DNA from: Acinetobacter courvalinii
GTDB lineage: Bacteria > Pseudomonadota > Gammaproteobacteria > Pseudomonadales > Moraxellaceae
Length of the DNA: 64,000 bases
Assembly (NCBI RefSeq): GCF_014635545.1
Contig: NZ_BMDA01000007.1
Location: forward strand, 1-64,000
Reading direction: 5' to 3'
Shown here: positions 17,131-25,327 of the stretch, piece after piece
Position numbering within the stretch: the first letter of the stretch is position 1
Layout: every line of letters begins with the position of its first letter
Position numbers and translations under genes: made by a program
The notes under the pieces: generated by a model
Told to the model about the DNA's origin: nothing
The model's database searches: none
Seen by the model: the letters and a program-made list of their open reading frames with translations, nothing else

Positions 17131-17156
17131 ATGCAACGATTTCGTTGCATTTTTTA
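17131..17156 (+). terminator. terminator after coaBC
   Basis: ATGCAACGA (17131-17139) pairs with TCGTTGCAT (17142-17150), followed by TTTTT. Confidence 0.88.
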
Positions 17157-17258
17157 TGTATGCTAAATCAGCAATATGCTTTGTACCCTGGATGTCAGCG
17201 ACAAAGTTTTTGCATATGACAAATAAAGCATAGCCACAGTTTTTGATAGGATATCCTG

Positions 17259-17636
17259 ATGATTAAAAAAACTTTAGCCACCGTTGTGATGTTGTCCGCT
17301 TTTGCATTCAGCCATACGGCAATGGCTGCGGGTTTAGAAGATGACATGAAAACGCTGGGCAAGAATTACAAAGCGTTTAATCAAGCCAGCAATGCACAGG
17401 CTGCTACAGCTGCGTTAAATAATATGCGTACTGCTGCGGTACATTCGAAACAATATAATCTGGCTGCAAATACACAGGCGAAAGTTCCTGCTTCAACAGC
17501 GTTATTTGACCAGATTGTCGGGGAAATTGATAAGGCCAAATTACTGGTACAAGCCGGTAAGCTGGATGACGCCAAAAAACAGGGTAAAAAGATTGTGGAA
17601 TTACGTGATCAGGGGCATAAGTATTACACCCACTGA
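17259..17636 (+). CDS. cybC: cytochrome b562 family protein
   Basis: A periplasmic four-helix protein of 125 residues. A signal peptide ends ...HTAMA at residue 23. The mature chain begins AGLEDDMKTLG, so Met falls at position 7, the axial heme ligand of E. coli cytochrome b562. The C-terminal 'ELRDQGHKYY' gives a His equivalent to His102. No CxxCH is present, so heme would bind without covalent links. The physiological partner of the family is not established. It has its own terminator. Confidence 0.82.
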   Translation: MIKKTLATVVMLSAFAFSHTAMAAGLEDDMKTLGKNYKAFNQASNAQAATAALNNMRTAAVHSKQYNLAANTQAKVPASTALFDQIVGEIDKAKLLVQAGKLDDAKKQGKKIVELRDQGHKYYTH

Positions 17637-17666
17637 TTGATTAGTGATGGGTGATAACCTGAGAGG

Positions 17667-17694
17667 GCTGTACTTAAACAAGTGCAGCTTTTTT
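17667..17694 (+). terminator. terminator after the cytochrome b562 gene
   Basis: GCTGTACTT (17667-17675), loop AAAC, AAGTGCAGC (17680-17688) with one G-T pair, followed by six T. Confidence 0.88.
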
Positions 17695-17803
17695 ATTGGA
17701 ATTTGAGACCGTAAAACGACCGGGTTGAGACTGAGCATGATTCAGATTTTCACTGGGTGACAAAGTTGCTACAGTGAAAACAAGAATGATGAGAGGTGAT
17801 GAT

Positions 17804-18649
17804 ATGTCCTCACAACAACGTAATTATGAGCGTATTGCCCAAGCGATTCAGTACATCCAGCAGAACTTTCAGCAACAACCACAACTGGATGAAGTGGCTG
17901 CGCACATTCACTTAAGTCCTGCCCATTTTCAGCGTTTATTTACCGATTGGGTCGGCACCAGTCCTAAAAAGTTTTTACAGTATATTAGTCTTGAACATGC
18001 CAAACGGATTTTGAAACAGGAACAGGGCAGTATTTTTGATGCCACCTTTGCCACAGGCCTGTCCAGTACCAGTCGCTTGCATGATCTGTTTATCCAGATT
18101 GAAGGCATGACGCCGGCTGAATATAAACATGGTGGCCAGAGTCTGACCATCCACTATCAATTTGCAGAGACCTTGTTTGGTGAAGTCCTGATTGCATCCA
18201 CGCATAAAGGTATTTGTGCGCTCAGTTTTGTGGACAATCAGGTTGATGCGCTGATGCAGTTAAAGATGCAATTTCCTCAGGCTGCTTTTATTGAACAGGT
18301 TGATGCCTTTCAGCAAAGTGCTTTGGCCCTGTTTCAAAAAGACCAGCAGCAATTGGCTGAAATTAAACTGCATTTAAAAGGCACCGAGTTTCAACTCAAG
18401 GTGTGGCAAAGTCTGCTCAAAATTCCGATGGGACAGCTTGCCACTTATGCTGAACTTGCCCGAGTCATTGATCATCCCAAAGCAGCACGGGCAGTAGGTA
18501 CTGCGATAGGCAGTAATCCTGTGGCATTCCTGATTCCCTGTCATCGAGTGATTCAGTCCAGTGGCCTGTTTGGCGGCTATGAGTGGGGGAGCGTGCGGAA
18601 AACAGCAATCATTGGCTGGGAAGGTGTGCAAAGCCATGCCGCAATATGA
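17804..18649 (+). CDS. AraC-type/methylated-DNA-protein-cysteine methyltransferase fusion (Ada without N-terminal domain)
   Basis: Predicted protein of 281 residues. An AraC-type helix-turn-helix (about residues 8-105, 'QPQLDEVAAHIHLSPAHFQRLF') is fused to an O6-alkylguanine-DNA methyltransferase domain with the acceptor motif FLIPCHRVI. This is Ada lacking the N-terminal zinc domain that senses methylphosphotriesters. The start at 17804 follows GAGAGGTG (17791-17798) and is better than the in-frame ATG at 17774. It heads a run of four repair genes. The family repairs O6-methylguanine; whether this form still activates transcription is not evident. Confidence 0.9.
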   Translation: MSSQQRNYERIAQAIQYIQQNFQQQPQLDEVAAHIHLSPAHFQRLFTDWVGTSPKKFLQYISLEHAKRILKQEQGSIFDATFATGLSSTSRLHDLFIQIEGMTPAEYKHGGQSLTIHYQFAETLFGEVLIASTHKGICALSFVDNQVDALMQLKMQFPQAAFIEQVDAFQQSALALFQKDQQQLAEIKLHLKGTEFQLKVWQSLLKIPMGQLATYAELARVIDHPKAARAVGTAIGSNPVAFLIPCHRVIQSSGLFGGYEWGSVRKTAIIGWEGVQSHAAI

Positions 18650-19373
18650 ACAAGAGCAGATACAGACTGTGATTGATAAGATTCAGGCTGCGGATTGGGA
18701 GCGGATCACAGAGCAAATCCACCATCAGGGATTTGCCTTGATTGAGCAGGTGTTATCGACCGAACAGTGCGAACTGCTGCAACAGTTGTATCCGCAAGCG
18801 GAGCTGTATCGTAAAACGGTGGATATGCAACGCTATCGTTTTGGTCGAGGTGAATATAAATATTTTACTTATCCGTTGCCCAATCTGATTGAACAGCTAC
18901 GCCATGAGGTCTATTCCCATCTGGCGCCGATCGCCAATGCATGGTTTAGGGTACTGAAGATAGCGCAAACATTTCCGGCTTCACATGCTGAGTTTTTACA
19001 GCAATGCCATCAACAGGGACAAGTACTGGCAACGCCGCTGATTTTGAAATATGAGCAGGGCGGCTTTAATACACTTCATCAGGATTTATATGGTGAGGTG
19101 TATTTTCCTTTACAACTGGTGATTGTACTGAGTCAGCCGAATCGGGATTTTACAGGAGGAGAACTGGTCTTTACCCAACAAAGCCCGAGAGCTCAATCCA
19201 AGGCCATGGTGATGCAGCCACAGCAAGGCGATCTGTTGATTTTTACCACGCAATTTAAGCCAGAAAAAGGCAGTCAGGGTTATTACCGGGTCAATATCAA
19301 GCACGGGGTCAGTCCGGTGCTGCACGGTCAGCGTTATAGCCTTGGGATTATTTTCCATGATGCGGTGAGTTAA
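18636..19373 (+). CDS. 2OG-Fe(II) dioxygenase
   Basis: Predicted protein of 245 residues starting MPQYEQEQIQ and overlapping the end of the Ada-like gene by 14 bases. The double-stranded beta-helix residues are visible: the H-x-D pair in 'FNTLHQDLYGEVYF', the distal His in 'NIKHGVSPVL' and the 2-oxoglutarate Arg in 'GQRYSLGIIFHDA'. It resembles prolyl-hydroxylase-like 2OG oxygenases often found beside ada and alkB. Its substrate is unknown. Operon context suggests a part in the alkylation response (inferred). Confidence 0.83.
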   Translation: MPQYEQEQIQTVIDKIQAADWERITEQIHHQGFALIEQVLSTEQCELLQQLYPQAELYRKTVDMQRYRFGRGEYKYFTYPLPNLIEQLRHEVYSHLAPIANAWFRVLKIAQTFPASHAEFLQQCHQQGQVLATPLILKYEQGGFNTLHQDLYGEVYFPLQLVIVLSQPNRDFTGGELVFTQQSPRAQSKAMVMQPQQGDLLIFTTQFKPEKGSQGYYRVNIKHGVSPVLHGQRYSLGIIFHDAVS

Positions 19374-19377
19374 TCTG

Positions 19378-19623
19378 ATGTGGCGACATCTTGAATTAAC
19401 ACAGACCGTGTTACATCAGAAACTGAAACAGCAACAGATTGTATTTGCAGGCAATGCACAGCTTAAAATTTATGGCCGGTTGACCTGTGCCTCGGGGAAG
19501 CGCATGCTGAAAAACAATCGGGTATTTTTCTTGAATGAAGATGAAGCGATAGCACAAGGCTATCGTCCTTGTGGACATTGTATGCGGCAAGCCTATAAGA
19601 AGTGGAAAGATGCAACTATTTGA
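19378..19623 (+). CDS. stand-alone Ada zinc-domain-like protein lacking the methyl-acceptor Cys
   Basis: This 81-residue protein matches the Ada metal-binding (N-Ada) fold: 'KIYGRLTCASGKRML', 'EDEAIAQGYRPCGHCMRQAY'. In E. coli Ada the zinc site is Cys38, Cys42, Cys69 and Cys72 (IYCRPSC ... FRPCKRC). Here the position of Cys38, the methyl-accepting ligand, is Gly (IYGRLTC), while the other three Cys remain. It therefore probably cannot sense methylphosphotriesters as Ada does. It sits 4 bases after the 2OG oxygenase gene and overlaps alkB by 14 bases. Confidence 0.82.
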   Translation: MWRHLELTQTVLHQKLKQQQIVFAGNAQLKIYGRLTCASGKRMLKNNRVFFLNEDEAIAQGYRPCGHCMRQAYKKWKDATI

Positions 19624-20218
19624 TATTGAAGCTGATCCTGAACTGAATCATTTACCCTATGATGGCACGGTACAGTACTATGGCAAAGTGCTGCAGACCG
19701 CGCTGGCAGATCATTATTTTGAAATGCTGCTGCATCGCATTGTCTGGGAAAATGATCAGGCGCTGATCTTTGGAAAATTATTGACGACTAAACGCAAAGT
19801 GGCGTGGTATGGAGACCGGCGCTTTGAATATACCTATTCCAATATGAATAAATATGCCTTGCCGTGGACAGAGGAATTAGTTGAACTAAAACAACTGGTC
19901 GAAGAGTTAACTGGTGAGACCTTTAATTCCTGTTTGCTGAATCTTTATCATTGTGGTGAAGAAGGGATGGCTTGGCATAGTGATGCGGAAACGGATCTCA
20001 AAAAAGATGGTGCAATTGCGTCTTTGAGCTTTGGCGCAGAGCGGAAATTTGCTTTTAAACATAAACAGAGCAAAGAAAAAGTCGAGCTCTATTTAGAGCA
20101 TGGCAGTTTATTGGTGATGAAAGATACCACCCAGAGTTATTGGTTGCACCGCTTGCCACCGACCAAAAAAGTCAGTACCGCACGGATTAATCTGACCTTT
20201 AGAACCATTGTGGCTTAA
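19610..20218 (+). CDS. alkB: AlkB-type alkylated DNA repair dioxygenase
   Basis: The protein has 202 residues and the AlkB fold. The iron ligands are in 'MAWHSDAETD' (H-x-D) and 'SYWLHRLPP', and the 2OG-binding Arg residues in 'TARINLTFR'. It repairs N1-methyladenine and N3-methylcytosine by oxidative demethylation. It resembles the short AlkB group (ALKBH2/3-like) common in bacteria. The ATG lies within the end of the N-Ada-like gene, indicating coupled translation. A terminator ends the repair operon here. Confidence 0.92.
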   Translation: MQLFDIEADPELNHLPYDGTVQYYGKVLQTALADHYFEMLLHRIVWENDQALIFGKLLTTKRKVAWYGDRRFEYTYSNMNKYALPWTEELVELKQLVEELTGETFNSCLLNLYHCGEEGMAWHSDAETDLKKDGAIASLSFGAERKFAFKHKQSKEKVELYLEHGSLLVMKDTTQSYWLHRLPPTKKVSTARINLTFRTIVA

Positions 20219-20226
20219 GCATAAAA

Positions 20227-20251
20227 AAAGGACTGAAAAATCAGTCCTTTT
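20227..20251 (+). terminator. terminator of the alkylation-repair operon
   Basis: AAAGGACTGA (20227-20236), loop AAAA, TCAGTCCTTT (20241-20250), then T. Confidence 0.88.
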
Positions 20252-20262
20252 GCAGCTAATCC

Positions 20263-20322
20263 CTCCCAACCTCCCTTTTAAAAAGGAGGCGTTCCTCTTC
20301 TTTTATGAAGAGGAATATGGAG
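20263..20322. repeat. intergenic two-hairpin element (copy 1)
   Basis: Outer arms CTCC (20263-20266) and GGAG (20319-20322) enclose two hairpins: CCTCC/GGAGG (20270-20289) and TTCCTCTTC/GAAGAGGAA (20292-20315). The same layout is found at 34527-34585 and 40438-40494 with different stem sequences. It lies between alkB and secB, close to the secB stop. Confidence 0.6.
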
Positions 20323-20330
20323 AGAATGAC

Positions 20331-20789
20331 TTATGCTTGACCTTGCGCGTCTGCATCCGCTTGGAGGCGTTGCATGTTTGCTTCAAATTCAGCATCAAAG
20401 TTGATTGGTGTAAGAAGCAATTGCGGGAAGCTACCCTTTGTCACCAAATCATTGACCGCTTCGCGTAAGAACGGGAACAGGATATTCGGGCAGTACGCAC
20501 CCAAGATGTATGGAAGACGGTCTTCTTCAACACCATCGACCAGGAAGATACCTGATTGAGTTACATCAACGATGAACGCAGTTTCATTTTCGTTGTTCGC
20601 TTGAACCACAACTTTTAAAGACACTTCATAGTGTGTTGGATCAATTTTTTCTGCAGCAGAAGATAAATTGATGTTGAGTTCTGGTTGCCATTGCTTGGTA
20701 AATACTTGTGCACCAGGAACTTCAAAAGAAATGTCTTTGGTATAAATACGTTCTAACGCGAGTTGTGGTTGAACTTGTTCTTCGCTCAT
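20331..20789 (-). CDS. secB: protein-export chaperone SecB
   Basis: The protein has 152 residues and matches SecB over its full length: '[21 protein letters not shown]', '[29 protein letters not shown]' and '[40 protein letters not shown]'. It forms tetramers that hold preproteins unfolded and deliver them to SecA. It is the last gene of the run rhodanese - grxC - secB, the mirror of the E. coli secB-grxC-yibN neighbourhood. Confidence 0.96.
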   Translation of the reverse strand: MSEEQVQPQLALERIYTKDISFEVPGAQVFTKQWQPELNINLSSAAEKIDPTHYEVSLKVVVQANNENETAFIVDVTQSGIFLVDGVEEDRLPYILGAYCPNILFPFLREAVNDLVTKGSFPQLLLTPINFDAEFEANMQRLQADADAQGQA

Positions 20790-20837
20790 TGTTTTTCCTT
20801 AAATCTCGGATGTGTTGTTAAGCTAATAGATATGCTG

Positions 20838-21098
20838 TTAAGCCAATAATTGGTCGAGTTTACCTTCACGCTCTAAAGCATAAAGTTGATCAAAACCACC
20901 GATAAACTGATCTTTAATAAAAATTTGTGGCACTGTACGGTGATTGGTACGTTGCATCAATTCAATACGAACTTCTGGTGCTTCATTGGAAAGATTAATT
21001 TCTTTAAAAGCAACACCTTTACGCTCAAGTAATTGTTTTGCACGGACACAGTACGGGCAAGAAAGGGTTGAATAGATGGTGACGTTTGGTGTTGTCAT
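20838..21098 (-). CDS. grxC: glutaredoxin 3
   Basis: An 86-residue protein with the dithiol glutaredoxin active site CPYC (residues 14-17), the cis-Pro segment 'TVPQIFIKDQFIGGFDQL' and the glutathione-binding GG. It reduces protein disulfides and glutathione adducts in the cytosol. It lies between a membrane-anchored rhodanese gene (11 bases) and secB (48 bases), all on one strand. Confidence 0.95.
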   Translation of the reverse strand: MTTPNVTIYSTLSCPYCVRAKQLLERKGVAFKEINLSNEAPEVRIELMQRTNHRTVPQIFIKDQFIGGFDQLYALEREGKLDQLLA

Positions 21099-21109
21099 GT
21101 TATCTCTCC

Positions 21110-21526
21110 TTAAGCTTTGGTTTTGCTTTTAACTAAAGGTAAGCCTTGCGCTTTCCAGTTGCTAATCCCACCGTCTAGACGGTAGCTGTCAGCGTGACCT
21201 ACTTTTTGTAGTGCTGAACCGGCAACTTGCCCTAAGTTACAAATGAAGACCAATGGACGATCACTTGCTTTTAATTCATCAACATGACTGGTGATCTGGC
21301 TATATGGAATGTTACGGCTACCGCTGATGTGACCATCGCGGAAATCTTTTCCATCACGTAAGTCGATCAAGATGGCATTTTTTGCCTTGACCAAGATACC
21401 GAGTGATTGTGGTGAAATTTTACGACCATTGCGTTGTCCTTCCAAAATAAAGAACAACACGATTAACACGCCGAGCGTACCAAACAAGAAGGGGTGATTC
21501 CCCATAAACTCTAACCAGCGTTCCAC
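21110..21526 (-). CDS. membrane-anchored rhodanese-like protein (YibN-like)
   Basis: Predicted 138-residue protein with an N-terminal transmembrane segment (HPFLFGTLGVLIVLFFILEG) and one rhodanese domain: 'AILIDLRDGKDFRDGHISGSRNIPYS' and 'PLVFICNLGQVAGSALQKVGHADSYRLDGG'. The active-site Cys (ICNLGQ) is present. It corresponds by position and layout to E. coli YibN next to grxC and secB. The domain should face the cytosol. Function not established. Confidence 0.85.
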   Translation of the reverse strand: MERWLEFMGNHPFLFGTLGVLIVLFFILEGQRNGRKISPQSLGILVKAKNAILIDLRDGKDFRDGHISGSRNIPYSQITSHVDELKASDRPLVFICNLGQVAGSALQKVGHADSYRLDGGISNWKAQGLPLVKSKTKA

Positions 21527-21621
21527 AAGTCACCTAAAATTAAAATACAAAATTGATCCTGAGTATAACTTATCTCTATGGTGATCAAAAATGTTAGTTC
21601 AAGGGGAAAAGCCCAACAAAA

Positions 21622-22680
21622 TTAACTTTTTTGCTGAGCTTCCTGAATTTCATCCATTAAACGCAGATAACTGTCCAGGCGTCTTGGCAAAATTTCACCA
21701 GCCTCAACCGCTTGTTTCAGTGCGCAATTTTTCTCATGGGTATGGGTGCAATTCCGGAACTGGCAAAGTCCCAGATGCGTTTCAATCTCGGGAAAACCGG
21801 TACGCACCTTTTCTGGACTGAGATGCCATAGTCCAAACTCACGGATTCCCGGAGAATCAATGAGCGCACCGTTTGTTCCAAATTTGATCAAACGGGTCGA
21901 AGTGGTGGTGTGTTGACCGAGTGCCGAATTTTCTGAAATCACATTGGTTTTCTGTGCAGCATCAGGAACGATGGTATTGATCAATGAGCTTTTACCGACA
22001 CCCGACTGCCCAACGAACGCAACAGTTTCATTGTCCAAACGTGCTGACAGTTCAGAGAGATCGCCTCGTGAATGGCAAATCAGGGTTTCATAGCCTAGGG
22101 CTTCATATTCACTGAGCAAGGTCAGAATCGGATCATGTTCAGTCAGCAAGTCTGATTTATTCAGCACCAACAACGCTGGAATATTGGCATCGGCACAGGC
22201 CACCAGATAGCGGTCGATCAAGGTCGGTGCGGGTTCAGGTAAAGGCGCAAACACGATGACGATCAGGCTGATATTGGCAGCAACCGGTTTGACCTTGTGA
22301 TAACGGTCGGGGCGAGTCAGTAAAGATTGTCTTGGATAAATCGCGGTGATAATGCCCAAACCCGTAATTGGATCGGCTTGCCATTTCACCCGGTCACCTG
22401 TAACCAAAAGTTCTAGGTTGGTACGGGTGTGACAACGCCAGATGCTGTCCAGTTCAATCGGTTTCCAGAACGGTTCCGGCTCACCCTCGGCCACTTGCGG
22501 TTTTTCAGGATGCTGTTCAGGCACAGACAAGGCTTGTACTTCGAGTTGACGACCATAATGCTGAACAACCAGCCCATCTAAATCTTGTGACGTGTCAATG
22601 TCGTCCTGACGCGATTTATGCTGTTTCTCAATACGACGCTGCTGTTGTTCGGTTAAACGACGCTTACGAATTAAAGCCAT
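21622..22680 (-). CDS. rsgA: small ribosomal subunit biogenesis GTPase RsgA
   Basis: The protein has 352 residues with an N-terminal OB-fold region and a circularly permuted GTPase domain (order G4-G1-G3). NKSD occurs near residue 178, GQSGVGKSSLIN near 223 and DSPGIREFGL near 275. A C-terminal zinc site C-x5-C-x-H-x5-C is seen in 'CQFRNCTHTHEKNC'. RsgA checks late 30S subunit assembly. Its start faces the orn gene across 120 bases; rsgA and orn are also adjacent and divergent in E. coli. Confidence 0.95.
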   Translation of the reverse strand: MALIRKRRLTEQQQRRIEKQHKSRQDDIDTSQDLDGLVVQHYGRQLEVQALSVPEQHPEKPQVAEGEPEPFWKPIELDSIWRCHTRTNLELLVTGDRVKWQADPITGLGIITAIYPRQSLLTRPDRYHKVKPVAANISLIVIVFAPLPEPAPTLIDRYLVACADANIPALLVLNKSDLLTEHDPILTLLSEYEALGYETLICHSRGDLSELSARLDNETVAFVGQSGVGKSSLINTIVPDAAQKTNVISENSALGQHTTTSTRLIKFGTNGALIDSPGIREFGLWHLSPEKVRTGFPEIETHLGLCQFRNCTHTHEKNCALKQAVEAGEILPRRLDSYLRLMDEIQEAQQKS

Positions 22681-22804
22681 TCATATCCCAAAAAATCCAC
22701 ACTTTGAAGACCGCAAAAATAGCATGAAGCCGCTATAGAATTACAGCCAAGATGTAATTAATTTGCTACTATTGATGTTTTTAAGCACTTTAGAATTGCC
22801 ATCC

Positions 22805-23365
22805 ATGAGCAGCACCCCTGATACACGATTAATTTGGATCGATCTGGAAATGACCGGTCTTGATACCGATAATGACAAGATCATTGAAATTGCAACAATT
22901 ATTACAGATGATCATTTAAATATCTTGGCTGAAGGGCCTGTTTTAGCGGTACATCAATCTGATCTGATTCTAAATGCAATGGATGAGTGGAATACCAAGC
23001 AACATGGTCAGTCAGGCCTGATCGAGCGTGTGCGCCGTAGTAAACTGACAGCACAAGATGCGGAACAGCAAACACTCGAATTTTTGAAAAAATGGGTCAA
23101 TCCAAAATCTTCCCCGATGTGCGGTAACTCAATTTGCCAAGACCGCCGTTTCCTGCATCGTTTGATGCCTGAACTGGAACAATTCTTCCATTATCGTAAT
23201 CTGGACGTATCTTCGGTAAAAGAACTGGCGAAACGCTGGAGACCCGAGATTATGAGCGGTTTAAAGAAAAATGCGTCGCATTTGGCAATGGATGATATCC
23301 GTGATTCGATCGCAGAATTAAAATACTACCGCGAATACTTTTTTATCATGAATCACGATAAGTAA
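22805..23365 (+). CDS. orn: oligoribonuclease
   Basis: This DEDDh 3'-5' exonuclease has about 186 residues: '[20 protein letters not shown]' (DxE), '[18 protein letters not shown]' and '[18 protein letters not shown]' (H...D). It degrades 2-5-base RNA, including pGpG made from cyclic di-GMP. An in-frame ATG 14 codons upstream exists, but homology starts at [16 protein letters not shown] terminator follows at 23388. Confidence 0.95.
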   Translation: MSSTPDTRLIWIDLEMTGLDTDNDKIIEIATIITDDHLNILAEGPVLAVHQSDLILNAMDEWNTKQHGQSGLIERVRRSKLTAQDAEQQTLEFLKKWVNPKSSPMCGNSICQDRRFLHRLMPELEQFFHYRNLDVSSVKELAKRWRPEIMSGLKKNASHLAMDDIRDSIAELKYYREYFFIMNHDK

Positions 23366-23387
23366 TCGATGATTGCGTGATACATAC

Positions 23388-23410
23388 AAGGAGCTTAGGC
23401 TCCTTTTTTA
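23388..23410 (+). terminator. terminator after orn
   Basis: AAGGAGC (23388-23394), loop TTAG, GCTCCTT (23399-23405), then T. Confidence 0.87.
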
Positions 23411-23491
23411 ATGCGCTAAAAATATTTGGGCTTGATCAAAAAATCGCTTAAACTCGGGTTTTAATAGCAAACTATAAAAAAGAGAGCGTAC

Positions 23492-24226
23492 ATGCAAAGT
23501 ACTAACCCCATTTTAACGCGGGTAGAAACCTATCAAGATTTGGCTACGCCAATGACCATTCAGGGTGCGATTCAAAAATCGGTCCTGTTAACAGTGATTG
23601 CTGCTGTTTTAGGGATGGGCTTATTTTTCTACTGTGCCATGACCGCAAATTTGTCGGTTGCCTATGCTGCAACGATTATTGGTGCAATTGGTGGTTTCAT
23701 TCTGGCACTGGTGACCACATTTAAAAGTAATACCGCACCGGCTTTAGCGATTCCTTATGCCTTGTTTGAAGGGGCTTTTCTAGGTGGTGTATCGTTTATT
23801 TTCCAGTTGAAATATCCAGGTGTTCCGTTACAGGCCTTATTGGCAACCTTCGTCACCACTTTGGTGCTGTTTGCCTTATATAAATTTCAGATCATTCGTG
23901 CCACTGAAAAGTTTAAGGCGGTTGTGATTTCGGCATCGATTGCGATTGCCTTGGTATTTGTGGTGCAAATCATTTTGCGTTTGGCCTTTGGTTCGAGCAT
24001 TCCTTATATCTTTGAAAGTAACTGGTTAGGTATTGGCTTTGCTGCTTTTGTTGCGGTGATTGCCTCTTTAAACCTGATTCTGGACTTTGACCTGATTGAA
24101 ACCGCGGCTGCACAACGTGCACCCAAAGCATTTGAATGGATCTGTGCCATTGCCTTATTGGCGACGCTGGTGTGGATGTATTACTCATTCCTGCGTTTAT
24201 TGAGTCTGCTTCGCGGTGATGATTAA
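23492..24226 (+). CDS. Bax inhibitor-1/YccA-like membrane protein
   Basis: The protein has 244 residues with seven or so hydrophobic segments. It resembles the bacterial 'Bax inhibitor-1/YccA' family with long N-terminal tail, for example 'FLGGVSFIFQLKYPGVPLQALLATF' and 'FDLIETAAAQRAPKAFEWICAIALLATLVWMYYSFLRLLSLL'. It is an inner-membrane protein. BI-1 homologues act as pH-sensitive calcium leak channels in Bacillus; that role is not shown here. It stands alone with its own terminator. Confidence 0.85.
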   Translation: MQSTNPILTRVETYQDLATPMTIQGAIQKSVLLTVIAAVLGMGLFFYCAMTANLSVAYAATIIGAIGGFILALVTTFKSNTAPALAIPYALFEGAFLGGVSFIFQLKYPGVPLQALLATFVTTLVLFALYKFQIIRATEKFKAVVISASIAIALVFVVQIILRLAFGSSIPYIFESNWLGIGFAAFVAVIASLNLILDFDLIETAAAQRAPKAFEWICAIALLATLVWMYYSFLRLLSLLRGDD

Positions 24227-24248
24227 GTTCTGATTGAAGTGAAAATAC

Positions 24249-24279
24249 AAATCGTCTTCAAAATGAAGGCGATTTTTTT
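24249..24279 (+). terminator. terminator after the BI-1 family gene
   Basis: AAATCGTCTTCA (24249-24260), loop AAA, TGAAGGCGATTT (24264-24275) with one T-G pair, then T-run. Confidence 0.9.
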
Positions 24280-24369
24280 ATGCAAGATTGTAAAAAAGAT
24301 GGATTATGCAATTCCGCAAGCGCTGGAATCTTGGCATCATGTGGTGAAAATTTTTCGAGTGAGAATAAG

Positions 24370-25173
24370 ATGTCACAAGGACTTTTAGCTGGTAAACGTT
24401 TTTTAATTGCCGGTATTGCAAGTAAATTATCGATTGCTTTCGGTATTGCTTCTGCGTTACATCGTGAAGGTGCTGAGCTTGCGTTTACTTATCCAAATGA
24501 AAAGCTGAAAAAACGTGTCGATGATTTTGCAGCACAGTTTGGTTCAACTTTGGTTTTCCCTTGTGATGTTGCTGTTGACGCAGAAATTGACAATGCCTTT
24601 GTCGAGTTGGCAAAACACTGGGATGGTTTAGATGGTGTGGTACATTCAATTGGTTTTGCGCCAGCGCATACGCTTGATGGTGACTTTACTGACGTAACCG
24701 ACCGTGAAGGTTTTAAAATTGCCCATGACATTAGTGCCTATAGCTTTATCGCGATGGCGCGTGCGGCTAAACCATTATTACAAGCGCGCCAAGGTTGTTT
24801 ATTGACTTTGACTTATCAGGGTTCTGAGCGTGTGATGCCGAACTATAACGTGATGGGTATGGCGAAAGCATCGTTAGAAGCAGGTGTTCGTTATTTAGCA
24901 TCAAGCTTGGGTGTAGACGGTATTCGTGTGAATGCAATTTCTGCAGGTCCAATCCGTACTTTGGCCGCATCAGGTATCAAGTCTTTCCGTAAAATGTTAG
25001 ATGCCAATGAAAAGATTGCGCCACTCAAACGTAATGTGACCATTGAAGAAGTGGGTAATGCCGCATTATTCCTTTGCTCGCCGTGGGCTTCAGGTATCAC
25101 AGGTGAAATCATGTATGTTGATGGTGGCTTTAATACTGTTGGTATGAGCCAAAGCATGATGGATGATGAATAA
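24370..25173 (+). CDS. fabI: enoyl-[acyl-carrier-protein] reductase FabI
   Basis: This SDR enzyme has 267 residues starting [20 protein letters not shown], the usual FabI start; an upstream in-frame ATG (24280) is inside the preceding terminator. The NADH-binding '[13 protein letters not shown]' and catalytic Y-x6-K ('[19 protein letters not shown]') are intact. It carries out the last reduction in each round of fatty-acid synthesis and is the triclosan target. ATTCC and GGAAT flank GCAAGCGCT about 45 bases upstream, a small inverted repeat of unknown role. Confidence 0.95.
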   Translation: MSQGLLAGKRFLIAGIASKLSIAFGIASALHREGAELAFTYPNEKLKKRVDDFAAQFGSTLVFPCDVAVDAEIDNAFVELAKHWDGLDGVVHSIGFAPAHTLDGDFTDVTDREGFKIAHDISAYSFIAMARAAKPLLQARQGCLLTLTYQGSERVMPNYNVMGMAKASLEAGVRYLASSLGVDGIRVNAISAGPIRTLAASGIKSFRKMLDANEKIAPLKRNVTIEEVGNAALFLCSPWASGITGEIMYVDGGFNTVGMSQSMMDDE

Positions 25174-25197
25174 TTAGATTGTTCTAAATTATTTGAT

Positions 25198-25224
25198 AAA
25201 GCCGCTTTTATAGCGGCTTTGTTT
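25198..25224 (+). terminator. terminator after fabI
   Basis: AAAGCCGCT (25198-25206), loop TTTAT, AGCGGCTTT (25212-25220), then GTTTT. Confidence 0.9.
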
Positions 25225-25246
25225 TAGGGGATAGTGAAACTCTAAA

Positions 25247-25324
25247 GTTATAACGATTAAGCTAAAGGGCGAGCTTTAGTTCATCCCAGCTAGCGGAGTG
25301 AGCGATTTGAGCGCGTTGTTATAC
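25247..25324 (-). other. attC-like integron recombination site
   Basis: Read on the minus strand, the 78-base site opens with TATAACAACGCGCTCAAAT and closes with TTAGCTTAATCGTTATAAC. Core-site-like R boxes (YAAC at one end, GTTA at the other) are inverted and the arms are imperfectly complementary. The middle can fold (CTAAAG with CTTTAG). This is the layout of integron cassette attC sites. Its core begins 3 bases after the stop codon of the minus-strand gene at 25328, as in gene cassettes. The call rests on pattern recognition, not on a covariance search. Confidence 0.72.
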
Positions 25325-25327
25325 CTA

